In this document: piece by piece, positions 1-10,199 of the stretch
Layout: each line of letters opens with the position of its first letter
How positions within the stretch are numbered: position 1 is the stretch's first letter
Assembly (NCBI GenBank): GCA_033398695.1
Contig: CM065816.1
Location: 134,265,358 to 134,329,357, forward strand
DNA length: 64,000 bases
Direction of reading: 5' to 3'
DNA from: Orobanche coerulescens
Taxonomy: Eukaryota > Streptophyta > Magnoliopsida > Lamiales > Orobanchaceae
Position numbers and translations under genes: made by a program
Notes under the pieces: generated by a model
Told to the model about the DNA's origin: nothing
Seen by the model: the letters and a program-made list of their open reading frames with translations, nothing else
Databases searched by the model: none

Positions 1-1051
1 GTTTTGAGGGAATACAAATCTGCTCTTGGATGGTCTATTGCGGATATTAAGGGAATCAGCCCATCGATTTGCATGCACAAGATCTTGATGGAGGAAGACT
101 ACAAACCATCCGTGGAGCATCAACGCCTACCGAATCCTAACATGAAGGAGGTGGTAAAAGTCGAGGTTTTAAAACTCCTCGACGCAGGTATGATCTTTCC
201 AATTTCTGATAGTAAGTGGGTAAGTCCGGTTCAAGTTGTATCGAAAAAGGGTGGGATAACAGTTGTTCAAAACGATAATAATGAATTAATTCCGACCAGG
301 ATTGTTACGGGGTGGCGTATGTGCATAGATTATAGGAAATTAAATAAGGCCACTAGAAAAGATCATTTCCCCTTGCCCTTTATTGATCAGATGTTAGATA
401 GATTAGCCGGACACGATTTCTATTGCTTTCTCGATGGTTATTCGGGGTATAATCAGATTTACATAGCCCCCGAAGACCAAGAGAAAACGACGTTTACATG
501 TCCTTACGGCATTTTCGCTTATAGGCGCATGCCTTTTGGATTGTGTAATGCGCCGGCGACTTTTCAACGGTGTATGATGGCTATTTTTTCTGACATGGTA
601 GAGCAGTGTATTGAAATTTTTATGGATGATTTTTCTGTTTTTGGAGATTCATTTGACATTTGTTTGGAAAATTTGCAGAAAGTCTTGCGAAGATGCGAAA
701 AGACCAATTTAGTCTTGAATTGGGAGAAGTGTCATTTTATGGTGCAGGAGGGCATTGTGCTTGGCCATCGAATATCCTCACATGGAATTGAAGTCGACCG
801 AGCGAAAATTGAGACAATTGAGAAGATGCCTCCACCCACTTCTGGCCAAGGGGATTAGGAGTTTTTGGGACATGCCGGTTTCTATCGCCGATTTATTAAG
901 GATTTTTCAAAGATCACGGTTACTGTGCAATTTACTCATGAAATATGTCCCATTTACTTTCGACGAGTCTTGTAAAGGAAGTTTCGAGTTGAAAAAAGCT
1001 CTAAGCACGGCACGGTGATAGTCGCTCCGGATTGGGACCTTCCGTCAATTA
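1..1051 (+). pseudogene. Athila reverse transcriptase, frameshifted
   Basis: This is the RT domain of a gypsy polyprotein, which would copy element RNA into DNA in the cytoplasmic particle. The frame is open from the window edge to 858. Recognisable landmarks are KWVSPVQVV, the WRMCIDYRKLN block, FPLPFIDQML, the LDGYSGYNQI block and the catalytic FMDDFSVFG near 620-650. From about 840 the reading frame shifts at least twice: the stretch for the RT thumb and the RNase H start is split between frames at roughly 843, 920-960 and 1040. The next open block resumes at 1052. The gene is therefore broken. The start lies outside the window. Confidence 0.93.
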
Positions 1052-2776
1052 ATGTGCGATGCTAGCGACTTTGCCATTGGGGCTGTTTTGGGGCAGAGAA
1101 GAGGGAAGGTGTTCCATGTCATATACTATGCGAGCCGAACACTCGATGACGCCCAAAGAAATTATGCCACAACGGAGAAGGAATTGTTGGCGGTGATCTT
1201 TGCATTTGATAAATTTCGGGCTTATCTACTAGGAACGAAAGTGATAGTGTGGACCGATCATTCGGCAATAAAATACCTCTTGGAGAAGAAGGATGCCAAA
1301 CCAAGGTTGATTCGGTGGGTGCTACTCCTTCAAGAATTCAACTTGGAGATTCGGGACAAGAAAGGGACAGAAAATGTTATAGCCGATCACCTTTCGCGAT
1401 TAGAGAGTTCCCTCGAGAAGGAAGAAAGTCAGCCACAAATTATAGAAACCTTCCCCGACGAGCAGCTCTACAAGTTGGATTCAACACATGCGCCTTGGTA
1501 TGCTGATCTAGTGAACTACTTAGCAAGTAAAACAATTCCGAACGACCTCTCACGTCATCAAAAGAAGAAGCTAATCTCGGATGCTAAGTACTATTTGTGG
1601 GACGATCCTTTTCTCTTCAAGCGATGCCCCGATCAAATTATCCGTAGATGCATTCCGGATGAGGAAATCCACAGTGTGCTGAACCATTGCCATGCATCAC
1701 CCTACGGTGGACATTTTAGTGGAAATAGAACAGCAGCGAAGGTCTTACAGTCGGGATTTTATTGGCCGTCCTTATTCAAAGATGCTCACTCCTTTGTGTC
1801 TACATGTGATCGGTGTCAACGGACAGGAAACATCTCTAGACGACACGAAATTCCGCTGAACACCATACTTGAAGTCGAATTATTTGATGTATGGGGGATC
1901 GACTTCATGGGTCCATTTCCCCCATCAAACAAGAATCTCTATATTTTGGTGGCCGTAGATTATGTCTCAAAATGGGTTGAAGCGGTGGCACTACCTACGA
2001 ATGGGTCCAATGTCGTAATCAAGTTTATTAAACAACATATCTTCACACGCTTTGGGACTCCACGTGCTATTATAAGTGATGGTGGGTCACACTTCGACAA
2101 CAAATTTCTTGATGCGGTTTTGAGAAAATACGGAGTCACTCATCGTGTTGCAACAGCATACCATCCGCAAACGAGTGGTCAAGTCGAAATATCAAATCGA
2201 GAGCTGAAGTGGATTCTAGAAAAGACGGTCAACTCGTCTCGAAAAGATTGGGCATTTAAACTCGATGATGCACTTTGGGCGTACCGGACTGCGTATAAAA
2301 CACCTATCGGAATGTCGCCCTACAGATTGGTCTATGGGAAAGGTTGTCATCTACCCGTAGAGATGGAACACCGTGCTTACTGGGCGATAAAGAAACTAAA
2401 CTTTGATCTAAAATCCGCTGGGGAAAAGCGTCGTTTGCAGCTGAACGAGTTGGAAGAAATTCGCCAAAATTCATACGAAAATGCAAAACTTTATAAGGAG
2501 CGGACAAAGATTTGGCATGATAAGCACATCACGCAGAGAGAATTTTTTCCGGGTCAAGAGGTGTTGCTATTTAACTCACGCTTAAAGTTATTTCCCGGGA
2601 AATTGCATTCACGATGGTCGGGACCGTTCACCGTAGTTCAAGTGTTTCCACATGGTGCAGTAGTAGTTCAAAGAGATGGCCGAAAATTCAAAATTAATGG
2701 ACAACGATTGAAGGCATACTTGGGAAATCCAATAGACACGCAGAAAACGAGCGTCACCTTATCCACCGCCGGATGA
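1052..2776 (+). pseudogene. Athila RNase H and integrase (C-terminal pol)
   Basis: An open frame of 574 codons carries the C-terminal half of the polyprotein. RNase H comes first ([33 protein letters not shown] and ADHLSRLE near residue 120). The integrase follows, with an HHCC zinc finger ([10 protein letters not shown] ... CDRCQRTG, about residues 215-255). Its DDE core is represented by [15 protein letters not shown] and [10 protein letters not shown] (about 280-390). A C-terminal GPF-VVQVF-GAV type fold reaches the stop. The integrase looks intact. The polyprotein is broken only upstream, in the RT/RNase H junction. The listed start is just the first Met after the frameshift, not a natural start. 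Confidence 0.92.
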
Positions 2777-2817
2777 ATGCGAGAAAAGTCCGGCTGAAGA
2801 CTATAAACTTAGCGCTC

Positions 2818-2835
2818 CTCGGGAGGCAACCCGAG
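2818..2835 (+). promoter_or_regulatory. post-pol hairpin of Athila-type elements
   Basis: CTCGGG and CCCGAG form a perfect 6-bp stem around the loop AGGCAA, 41 bp after the pol stop. A hairpin with this GGGAGGCAACCC wording regularly follows pol in Athila/Tat elements. Its function is unknown to me. Confidence 0.7.
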
Positions 2836-2970
2836 TATTAGTTGTAGATTCTTTGTTGTTTTCTTGCATTTTTAGAGTCTCTTTTTGTCTTCTTTCTTCT
2901 TTGATCCATCCTTCCCTCTCGTCTTAATGTTTTCGTGAAAAATTTCTGTGCAGGGGGAGAAATTCAATGA

Positions 2971-3309
2971 TGGGCCGCGGCACAGTCCAGGTGAGCCGCG
3001 GCACACACCAGCTGATGAAAAATGGCCGATCAAACTGTACCCTGTGCCGCGGCATGATCTTACTGAGCCGCGGCACACTAGGTCGCTGAGCCGCGGCACA
3101 AGAAAACTGAGCCGCGGCACACTAAATGGCCAAGAAACACCCAGGGAGCCTGTACTTTGTGCTGCGGCACACTATACCTAAGCCGCGGCACACTAACATA
3201 CTGAGCCGCGGCACACGAAAACTGAGCCGCGGCACCCGACGACATGACAAAACGTCCCAGTCCTACTGTACTTTGGGCCGCGGCTCACTTATATTGTGCC
3301 GCGGCCCCC
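2971..3309 (+). repeat. internal array of the palindrome TGWGCCGCGGCACA
   Basis: About twelve copies of a 14-bp, near-palindromic, CpG-rich motif (perfect form TGTGCCGCGGCACA) lie within 340 bp between pol and the 3' region. Examples are at 2971, 2992, 3043, 3064, 3087, 3108, 3158 (TGTGCTGCGG variant), 3178, 3202, 3223, 3274 and 3296. Spacing is irregular, about 20-50 bp, so this is not a simple tandem repeat. The short open frames across it are by-products of the repeat. The same motif recurs in the U3 of the 3' LTR. Confidence 0.9.
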
Positions 3310-5202
3310 GTCGCAAAATAAGAGCAGCCAGGTAGGGCTCTTTCAATCGATCGGCCTGCATAGGATACTTCTTCCCTCCCTTCCTTCCTTCCTTCACACA
3401 ATGAGGTCAAGTGATGCCATTCTATTGTCTCCTTCTCAAATTCTCCAGGTAATTGTTGATTTCTAAATCATAAGTGATTCTTGATGTGAAAAGATTTGAA
3501 GTTCTATATTGCTAGTTGTTCTTCACTTTTGTTTCTAAAATGGAGTTGGAATATGGGGAATTTGATATTGTGATGGAATGGATGTTTATGAATGAACTGT
3601 TGATAATAGTTGTTGTGATTCAGGGTTATAATCTGTGTTATTATTTTTGGGATTTAGAATTAACCATCAAAATTCTTGTTCTTCATTTTAACTTGTGCAC
3701 ACAAGGTGTTTGATAAATTGCAGCAATGAAAAATTGGTAAGCTAGGCATTTTCAAACTTATATGCAATGAATCATGTTGTCGAATTACATTATCCCCAAC
3801 CCCTACATCATATTCAACTTGAGAGCTCGTACTTAACTTCCTTGTTGATGATGCAAGCTCGTTTATTCACATTCCGCATGATGTAGTCAAGAAGCATGCA
3901 AGCTGACCGGATGATGCCGGCACCAGCTCCTGAGCAGACTGGAGGGGAGTACTTGACCTTTTACTTTTATTGCATATCATTTTTGTCCATTGAGGTCAAT
4001 GTACGTCCTAAGTTTGGGGGGGATTTACTTTCAGTTTCTACATTCATTGCTGTACCTTATTTTCTTGCTGTACATTATTTCGTTTCACTTTTCATTTCTT
4101 TGCGTAAAATTTTTTAGATAGCCTTGCTTGTCTTAGTTTTCTTTATTCGTGAATTTTTCGTGCTTCTATTTGTGTGATACTGATGTTACGACACTGTCTT
4201 TCTCTCTGAAGAAGCGGGCGAGTTCTAGTCGAGTTGTAGTCGCTATTTCGTTACGCTTAGTATTCAATTAGGTCCGAAATTTTTCGTGATTATAGAGGTC
4301 TTGGCAGATAAGAGACGATACATACTTGTTTTTAAATCCCCATCAATACGTTTGGCTACATTTTCCGGATAGTGGGTCGTACTGTTTCTTTAGTCGTGTT
4401 GGCACTTAGATTGAGTTTAGAGTCGGTCAGTTTTTCCCAAAAGTCGAGATAATGTGTTCTATGAAGGGAAGTCTAGTAACCGGGGGTATTCGCGTGACTC
4501 GTTGTTTACTCTCGCGTAAAACGACGACCTTGATTAGACTAGTGATTTAGATATTTCACATGTGCCAATGATAGGGAGCCTAGTAACCGGGGGTATTCGC
4601 GTGACCCGCTGTTTACTCTCGCGTAAAACGGCAACCTTGATTCGGACATGCGGAAATTATGTATTCGAGTTGTTTCTCCGCTGTAGACGGGAACTTAGTA
4701 ACTAGAAGCATCCATGCGCCCCATGAGTGTCTTTTACGTCAAACGGTTTTCCAATACATGAGAATGGAGTTTCCACCCTAGGATTATCCCGATGAAACAT
4801 CCCGAGATCCTAACCTAGTGGTCAACTCGAATCAAATTATTGAGCATATAAAAGGGAATACTGTCCGAGGTTTAATTATTATGAAACTCGTGAAAATTGT
4901 GCCTTTCGACTGTGGAACGGGACGAACTAGCTTGGTTGTGTTAGCCTTTCTATTGAAGGTTGATTTGATTCACGTTTTGTTGATCTTTGAGCTGAATTTT
5001 CTGCATGAACGAGTGATTAGGACTGAATTTGATTACTTTGCGGAATCATTATTCTGAGTGCAGCTCGCTTTTATGACACTTGTATTATTTAGAGAGAATC
5101 ACAGGATAGTATTGATTAGGTTGAACACTATGAGTTGCACGATTATTCACGACATTCTTTTATTGAATTTAATTCTTTTTGCTTGAGGACAAGCAAAGGC
5201 TT
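3310..5202 (+). other. Athila 3' internal region (third-ORF/env position), no intact gene
   Basis: In Athila elements this interval often holds an env-like ORF. Here I see only short frames with no recognisable membrane protein. A possible spliced leader is visible: a CAG|GTAATTG donor at about 3449 and a TTGCAG acceptor at about 3723. A purine tract AAGTTTGGGGGGG at 4009-4022 resembles the true 3' polypurine tract. An imperfect repeat of about 115 bp occurs three times between about 4455 and 4760 (the shared core includes CTAGTAACCGGGGGTATTCG in the first two copies). No function can be assigned. Confidence 0.6.
4455..4760 (+). repeat. three imperfect ~115-bp tandem copies
   Basis: Two close copies begin near 4466 and 4578, sharing the words CTAGTAACCGGGGG and CTCTCGCGTAAAACG. 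A third, more diverged copy begins near 4690 (TTAGTAACTAGAAGC ... TTTTACGTCAAACGG). They lie in the 3' untranslated interior of Athila. Confidence 0.7.
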
Positions 5203-5213
5203 AAGTTTGGGGG
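5203..5213 (+). promoter_or_regulatory. polypurine tract of Athila
   Basis: AAGTTTGGGGG ends 4 bp before the TGTTAGG start of the 3' LTR. This is the expected primer site for plus-strand DNA synthesis. A near-identical tract lies 1.2 kb upstream at 4009-4022. Confidence 0.85.
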
Positions 5214-5383
5214 TATTTGTTAGGCGTATTTTTATACGCTTATTTATCATTATTTCGTAATATTTTGGAGAGTGAAATCGTCTAAATGAGCTTTTAATGC
5301 CTTAATTTTGTATGATTGACAGGAAATTGAAGTCCGGAAGCTAAAACGAGGCAAAACGGGCGAAAACGGCAAAAACTGGACTC

Positions 5384-5564
5384 TGAGCCGCGGCACAAGG
5401 AAGCTGAGCCGCGGCACATGAAGACACCAACCGAAGGGCAGAGTAACCTGTACTCTGTGCCGCGGCACAGCCCAGGTGAGCCGTGGCACAGAAGAATTAA
5501 TTAACGCCCAGGCATTCAGCTGAAGGCGATGTGCCGCGGCACAGGTTTAGTGAGCCGCGGCACA
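5384..5564 (+). promoter_or_regulatory. U3 array of TGWGCCGCGGCACA in the Athila LTR
   Basis: Six copies lie at 5384, 5405, 5456, 5477 (GCCGTGG variant), 5530 and 5551. Two are perfect 14-bp palindromes (5456, 5530). The array ends 95 bp before the TATA box, where transcription factors or silencing factors would bind. The role is inferred from position only. Confidence 0.88.
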
Positions 5565-5658
5565 CTTAGCGGGTTTGGTAGGTCTGCGCGGATTTTGAGC
5601 TATTTTGAAGCCAGTTTTCGACCGGCTAATACGGACGCGATTTGCTGATGTGCTGAGC

Positions 5659-5666
5659 TATAAATA
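5659..5666 (+). promoter_or_regulatory. TATA box of the Athila LTR
   Basis: TATAAATA is followed by GGGTTTTAGACCC. It is the only strong TATA in the LTR and fits a U3/R boundary a few tens of bases downstream. Confidence 0.75.
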
Positions 5667-6537
5667 GGGTTTTAGACCCTAATTAAATCATCTTGGAATC
5701 ATTGGATCTTAACTTTTGAGAGCTTAAGCTTGGAGAAGGCAGAAGAAGAGGAAAGCAGAAGAATTCAAGGGCAGAAGGCGGGAGCTGAAGAACGGAGGAA
5801 TCCGAGCTTCATCTGCGTTTGAATTTTATGCTTTCGTTTATTTATTTTGTATTTTCAGTTTTTAGTATGTCAGGCTAAAGCCCTAATCTAGGGTTTTGAT
5901 GAAACCTTTGTTTTGACGAATTGATTGAGATTATCCAATTTATTACCTTTTTATTGAGTTTTCCCAATTATGTTTAATGCTTGCAATTATCTAGCCAATA
6001 GTTGTATTGATTTAATCATTCACTTCGAATCGGGAGAGGAGATTTGGTGAGGACCGTTTTATTCTGTGAGATAGGAATATACTCATAGGAACTACGTGGC
6101 CTTTAGGAGATTTTATGCTTTTTGCCTATCGACGAAATAATTCACCTAGGGATAGAGTGCGTTAGTCGCCGTTAGATAAATCTATTGACCTCGGGAGAGG
6201 CGGTAGAATATATTAGCAATCTCCGCCTTCAATAAATTGGGAAAATTATTTATTACGGATAATCCAGAGTAAATTCGGATTAACTAAGGTGGATTCAGAA
6301 CCCTAGACTTATTTATCATTTGATTTCTTTTATCCAAGATATTGTTTTCTACTGCTTAGTCTTTTAGTACTTCTTTTAGTTATTAATCGCAAAACCCAAA
6401 ATTCGATTGTTCAGATAAAATTGGAATACGAAAACATCGGTAGTTAGAGATTCAATCCTCGTGGGAACGATACTCTACTTATCACTTTATTACTTGTAAA
6501 CGATGACGTGCACTTGCGTGTAGGAAATATCGCAACA

Positions 6538-7458
6538 GCGTGTACTATGATGTGTTTAAGCGAATGTCGATACATGTGAGTTTTAGACATTCTGGCCTAT
6601 TGGATTTATGAAAACGTTGAGTATCTTAGAAAATAAATTTCGAGACGTACCTTTAAAATTGATTATTTTCTCGCGGTTTTTACAAGGTGCCTACTAGTGC
6701 CACAACATGTTTCGAAATTATTCCACTTTGAGGACCAAAATATTTTGAGATATTTTCAATGATTTAGAAATGCATTACTTAAACCGAAGGTTGAATAGTT
6801 TTGAAAGTTTTAACCAAAGAGAGGTGTCCTCATTTCCATCAAACGCAAGATGGTTTTTCAAAGTCTCGATAATGATGGTTGTGTTACCTTTTTTTTCAAA
6901 ATATGATACTCAAGATCAACTGGTGTTTCCCAATTATTTTCAAAAAGGTGGTTTTCGTTTTTAAAACCTATCATTCCTGTTGCGGTCCGGGAATGTATCT
7001 ATGATGTTAGCATTGTCGTTAGGGTGTTAGCCCCCCGAGTTGTGATTGAATTGGTGGTGTAAGCGTTGAGTCGTTCGCCACGCATTTGTTGTGTTAGCCC
7101 TCTGTGAGAGGTGTGATGTTGGTATTTGATATTGTTGTTTCGTGGTGATTGCGTGTTGACGCAACTGTGCGAGCTGTTAGAGCTTGGGTTTGTACGATTG
7201 TGTACATCTAAGGTTGTTTCATGATGTTATGTGATTGTGTGCTGGTTATCATCCGGGCTGTTGAAATCGCCGAATGTATGCCATCGTTGCTGTAATTTGG
7301 TGTGTGTGGGTTGCATTACGTTATTATGTTATGCTGAGTTGGCATCTATGGTATGTTGTTTTGCGATGTTATATTCTATTGTACCTAGCAGTTGTATATT
7401 CGGTAAGCCGAGGTGCTTCAACGGTAATATGTCAAAGCATGTACGTACAAATTGACCT
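6538..7458 (+). other. decayed interior of Tekay-like element C, no gene recognised
   Basis: About 920 bp of GT-rich sequence between the Athila LTR and the first gag zinc knuckle of element C. The frames are short and match nothing I recognise. It is presumably 5' leader or gag DNA of element C, interrupted on the left by the Athila insertion. Confidence 0.45.
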
Positions 7459-7676
7459 TCTCGCCAGTAACGTGTTATAAGTGTGGACTCGAGGGACATA
7501 GAATTCAGTCTTGCGAGTTGGTTACCGAGTTTTCTGGGGCACGGACTTCAGCACAGATATCAGGATCAACTCTGAGAGGCTCTTGAAAGATGTTTCTGTC
7601 GGTTGCTTGTTGTGTTGTTACCTTGCTTCCGTTGTTGCGAGTTTCGGGGACGACACTTCTTTTAAAAGAGGTTGAA
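7459..7676 (+). pseudogene. gag zinc-knuckle fragment 1 of element C
   Basis: One frame reads a clean CCHC zinc knuckle, CYKCGLEGHRIQSC (C-x2-C-x4-H-x4-C), at about 7474-7515. A stop follows after about 25 more residues. This knuckle binds genomic RNA in Ty3/gypsy nucleocapsids. It corresponds to the second of the two knuckles seen in related element A. Instead of protease and RT, the end-of-pol and purine-tract signature follows within 150 bp (7640-7676), and then an LTR-like start TGTGATACCC at 7677. The whole pol gene is missing. Confidence 0.75.
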
Positions 7677-8211
7677 TGTGATACCCGTATTATTTTTGAC
7701 TTCTGCATTTTCTCTTTCTCAATTCTATCGACTCGCTCGTGTTCGTTGATACTTTCTAAACTTGTTTGGTATCTCGGTTGTCATCATTCGACCGGGCCGT
7801 GACCTTGTTTCGGATCAATCTGTTTATCGTTGTGACTTTTCCGAGTTCGGTTCGACTCTTGTGAACCTTGTTCGAAATTAATGTCTTTCAGATCTACAAG
7901 TTCTTTTAATGTCTTGAGTTGAAGTGTGAACTTCGTAGTCGTTGTTCGACCGTTGTTATTTGATCATTGTTGTTCGATCGTTGTTGTTCGATCATTTTTG
8001 TTCGATCGTTGTTGTTCGATTGTTGCTGTTTGATTATTGTTGTTCAATCATTGGTGTTCGATCGTTGTCGTTCGATCATCGCTTTTCGATCGTTGGTGTT
8101 CGATCGTTGTTGTTCGACCATTTTTGTTCGATCGTTGTTATTCGATCATTGTTGTTCAATCGTGATTGTCCGATTGTTGTTGCCTGATCTCGTACTGCGA
8201 AGAATTGTCAC
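7677..8211 (+). other. LTR-start module 1 of element C with a minisatellite
   Basis: TGTGATACCC at 7677 follows a purine-rich tract (7664-7672), as an LTR start would. The words near 7840-7920 (TTCCGAGTTCGG, GTTCGAAATTAATG) recur in diverged form at 8880-8970 in module 2. The stretch ends in the 15-bp minisatellite. Confidence 0.55.
7944..8190 (+). repeat. 15-bp minisatellite (TTGTTGTTCGATCAT-like)
   Basis: About sixteen imperfect copies of a 15-bp unit such as GTTGTTCGATCGTTG, with 1-3 changes per copy. The two long open frames over this stretch are repeat artefacts, because a 15-bp unit keeps frame. It lies between the two gag knuckle fragments of element C. Confidence 0.92.
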
Positions 8212-8718
8212 TCACCGTTAGTCAGCTGTTTCGAATGTGGCCAGGTGGGTCACCGAGCCGTGCATTGCGAAATGTTAGCTGAGAGGTTTGGGGATCGAGA
8301 TTTCGTCTCTGCTCCGAAAGGACACGGAGATGACTGGTGTGGTTTTCAGGAATTTCGGCGTAGTCGGAGTTCTCCTTGTCGTGGATTGTTGTGTGCTTAA
8401 TTTCTATTTTCGAATGTGTGTGTTTCCTTGTAATAGGTACTTTTGTTTTGTGGTTGTTCGGACAATTGACTTGATGGCGTTATTGGTTTGGTGGTGCTTG
8501 GCACTTGTTGATCATGTTATGCCCCTGCTTGTGGCATTGTGTTGGTTGTCGTTGAGCGTGCTTCCACACCGTATGTTCCTTTACGTTCTTGTAACGTCTC
8601 GCCGATGGGCGTAACCTATGCGTTCTTGTGTATCTCGTTGAGATATTCCCGGTGGGATATTGTTCCTCCCTACTTATTTTTAAGTTTCGGGATGAAACTT
8701 CTTTTAAGGAGGGTAGTA
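8212..8718 (+). pseudogene. gag zinc-knuckle fragment 2 and end-of-pol remnant of element C
   Basis: A second CCHC knuckle, CFECGQVGHRAVHC, lies at about 8230-8271. About 420 bp later comes the end-of-pol wording GATGAAACTTCTTTTAAG. A purine tract TTAAGGAGGG (8704-8713) follows, then an LTR-like start TGTAATATCC at 8719. The order knuckle, purine tract, LTR start repeats that of the fragment at 7459-7677. This is therefore a tandem, head-to-tail copy of an already pol-deleted element end. No function is expected. Confidence 0.72.
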
Positions 8719-9338
8719 TGTAATATCCGCAATTTTGATTTACGGTAAATTTCTATCTTTTTTTTTGGCAGGAGTCCATTTTAACGGCTCACTTACGACC
8801 GTTTCGTCATTCTGAGAATGATTAATTCTGCACTTTTTGACATCCGAGTTCATTTCGGTGTCGTTTTGTGAAGTTCTATTCTTTTTGGCGACTTTTCCGC
8901 ATTTGAGTTCGATTCTTGCGAATCTCATTCGAAACTGTTGTTTCGAGTTTCTCGTAAGTTCATTTAACATTATTATTCATGTTGCGGGCTTTTGCTTGGT
9001 GTTTCGATCGTGTATCGTGTATTTCGGACGTTTTGGGTCATTTTCATAATTTCCCAAAGTTTGGGGTAATTACTTCCGTTGTCGAATTCCGAGCCTTCGG
9101 GTGGTCGGAATCGTGTATTCTCTTAGTGCTTAGATTCGTCTTGGTGATTGTATGTTTGAGCATCGCGCTTTACAAGCACTGTGATGTCTTTGTTTTAAGT
9201 TTTGGGACGAAACTTAATTTTAGTGGGGGAAAATGTAATACCCGGGATTTTCATTCCGGTTAATTTGGACTTTTCCGGATATTTCTCAGTTGCCGAGTAT
9301 CGGTATTATCTTTCTCGACGATTTATTTTTGTGTTTAT
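8719..9338 (+). other. LTR-start modules 2 and 3 of element C
   Basis: Module 2 (TGTAATATCC at 8719) runs to another end-of-pol and purine tract, GACGAAACTT then AGTGGGGGA (9222-9230). A third LTR-like start follows, TGTAATACCC at 9234. A fourth, TGTAATATCC, lies at 9339 without its own purine tract. These are partial head-to-tail duplications of the pol/LTR junction. Confidence 0.65.
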
Positions 9339-9601
9339 TGTAATATCCAAGACTTTTATTCCGTTTGCCTTGAACTATTTGTCGGTTGGTGTCGGTTATT
9401 TCGTGTCATTATAACTATGTGGGATTCGTTTTCCTGTTATAAACGGTATGTTATGTTTCGTATTTTTGCTCGTTATTGTTTTGAATCATAACCGGTGCGT
9501 TAGAGTGTCCAAGACGTTGTTGAACGCCTAACCGGGCCGTCGGAACTGGCCACGGCCGAGTCACGGCCGCACATTTTGGGGCAGAGACTCGCCTGGCTGA
9601 G

Positions 9602-9678
9602 TTACGGCCGTAAGGTGCCGGTTATGGCCGTAAGTGATCGACAGGCACGGACTGGACGAAGGCCGGTTACGGCCGTAA
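9602..9678 (+). promoter_or_regulatory. U3 array of TTACGGCCGTAA in element C, left half
   Basis: Perfect 12-bp palindromes lie at 9602 and 9667 and a one-base variant (TTATGGCCGTAA) at 9622. Related CACGGCCG words precede them. The array resumes at 11687 after the hAT insertion. Confidence 0.88.
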
Positions 9679-9747
9679 GGCGTGATCAGCTACGGCGGTA
9701 CGGACTCCAGGCAGCTTTCGGACGAAGATCGGTTAGAGGTGGCCAAA

Positions 9748-9990
9748 AAAACCGGAACAAGGAACCAAACCGTGAAACCGGACCGTATGGGATGGTTTTG
9801 GAACTGGAACCGTGTTAGACGGTTCCGAATCAGAACCAAAACCGTGTCCAGACGGTTCGGTTTCGGTTCCAGAAAATGTAACCAGCATTTCCCAGTTCGG
9901 AACCGTAACCAAACCGTGAAACCGCGAAACGTCCGGAACTGCCGGTTCCCACGGTTCAAATCGAGAACCTTGAAATAAAAGGGAACCGGC
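9748..9990 (+). repeat. subterminal GGTTC/GAACC array of hAT#1, left
   Basis: Roughly fifteen GGTTC/GGAACC/AACCG words in both orientations, many forming CGGTTC...GAACCG pairs. Subterminal arrays in hATs usually bind the transposase. Here the array also lies upstream of a TATA box (10137-10144). Confidence 0.8.
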
Positions 9991-10136
9991 CGGACCCACT
10001 TTGGCACATGTTTGCGTATTTGATTCCCACTTTTGCAGATTTTTTTTATTTTTTGAGATTTTGGTTCCCAAGGTTTTGAATTTCAAATTTGAATTTTAAA
10101 TTCAAATTTCTCCCAATTTTACCTATACTTTTTCCC

Positions 10137-10144
10137 TATAAATA
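10137..10144 (+). promoter_or_regulatory. TATA box of the hAT#1 transposase gene
   Basis: TATAAATA is followed by a pyrimidine-rich leader, about 150 bp after the subterminal array. hAT#2 has the same arrangement at 60044. Confidence 0.65.
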
Positions 10145-10199
10145 CCCCCCCAATCCTCACCATTTTTCAAACCAACTACTTCAAGTTTTTGAAACAGCT

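Larger units (their letters stand above)
1..6537 (+). mobile_element. Athila-type Ty3/gypsy retrotransposon, 3' part
   Basis: This is the 3' portion of an Athila-lineage element; gag, protease and the 5' LTR lie left of the window. In order it shows reverse transcriptase, RNase H and integrase, a post-pol hairpin, a long 3' internal region with a palindrome array, a purine tract (5203-5213) and a 3' LTR (5218-6537). The lineage call rests on the RT/RNase H wording, the FMDDFSVFG catalytic box and the hairpin just after pol. Frameshifts in the RT/RNase H junction make it non-functional. The right flank from 6538 belongs to another retroelement, so this element is nested. Its target duplication cannot be checked because the left end is missing. 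Confidence 0.93.
5218..6537 (+). repeat. Athila 3' LTR
   Basis: A 1320-bp LTR starts TGTT after the purine tract and ends AACA. It contains the U3 palindrome array (5384-5564), a TATA box (5659-5666) and the end-of-LTR wording typical of Athila (CTTGCGTGTAGG near the 3' end). The sequence after 6537 is unrelated element DNA. The 5' LTR partner is outside the window. Confidence 0.88.

Noticed and set aside
2971..3309. Possible CRISPR-like array (regular short repeats)
   Set aside because: Spacing is irregular, the motif is only 14 bp, the context is a plant retrotransposon and no cas genes exist.
3896..4117. Small protein gene in the Athila 3' region
   Set aside because: Short frame with no known domain, overlapping a purine tract; more likely untranslated sequence or the tail of a lost ORF.
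7942..8221. Two overlapping open frames of about 80 codons
   Set aside because: Produced by the 15-bp minisatellite, whose unit length is a multiple of three.
9676..10086. Arg/Asn-rich open frames at the left end of hAT#1
   Set aside because: They arise from the repeated GGTTC/GAACC subterminal words and cross the transposon boundary.
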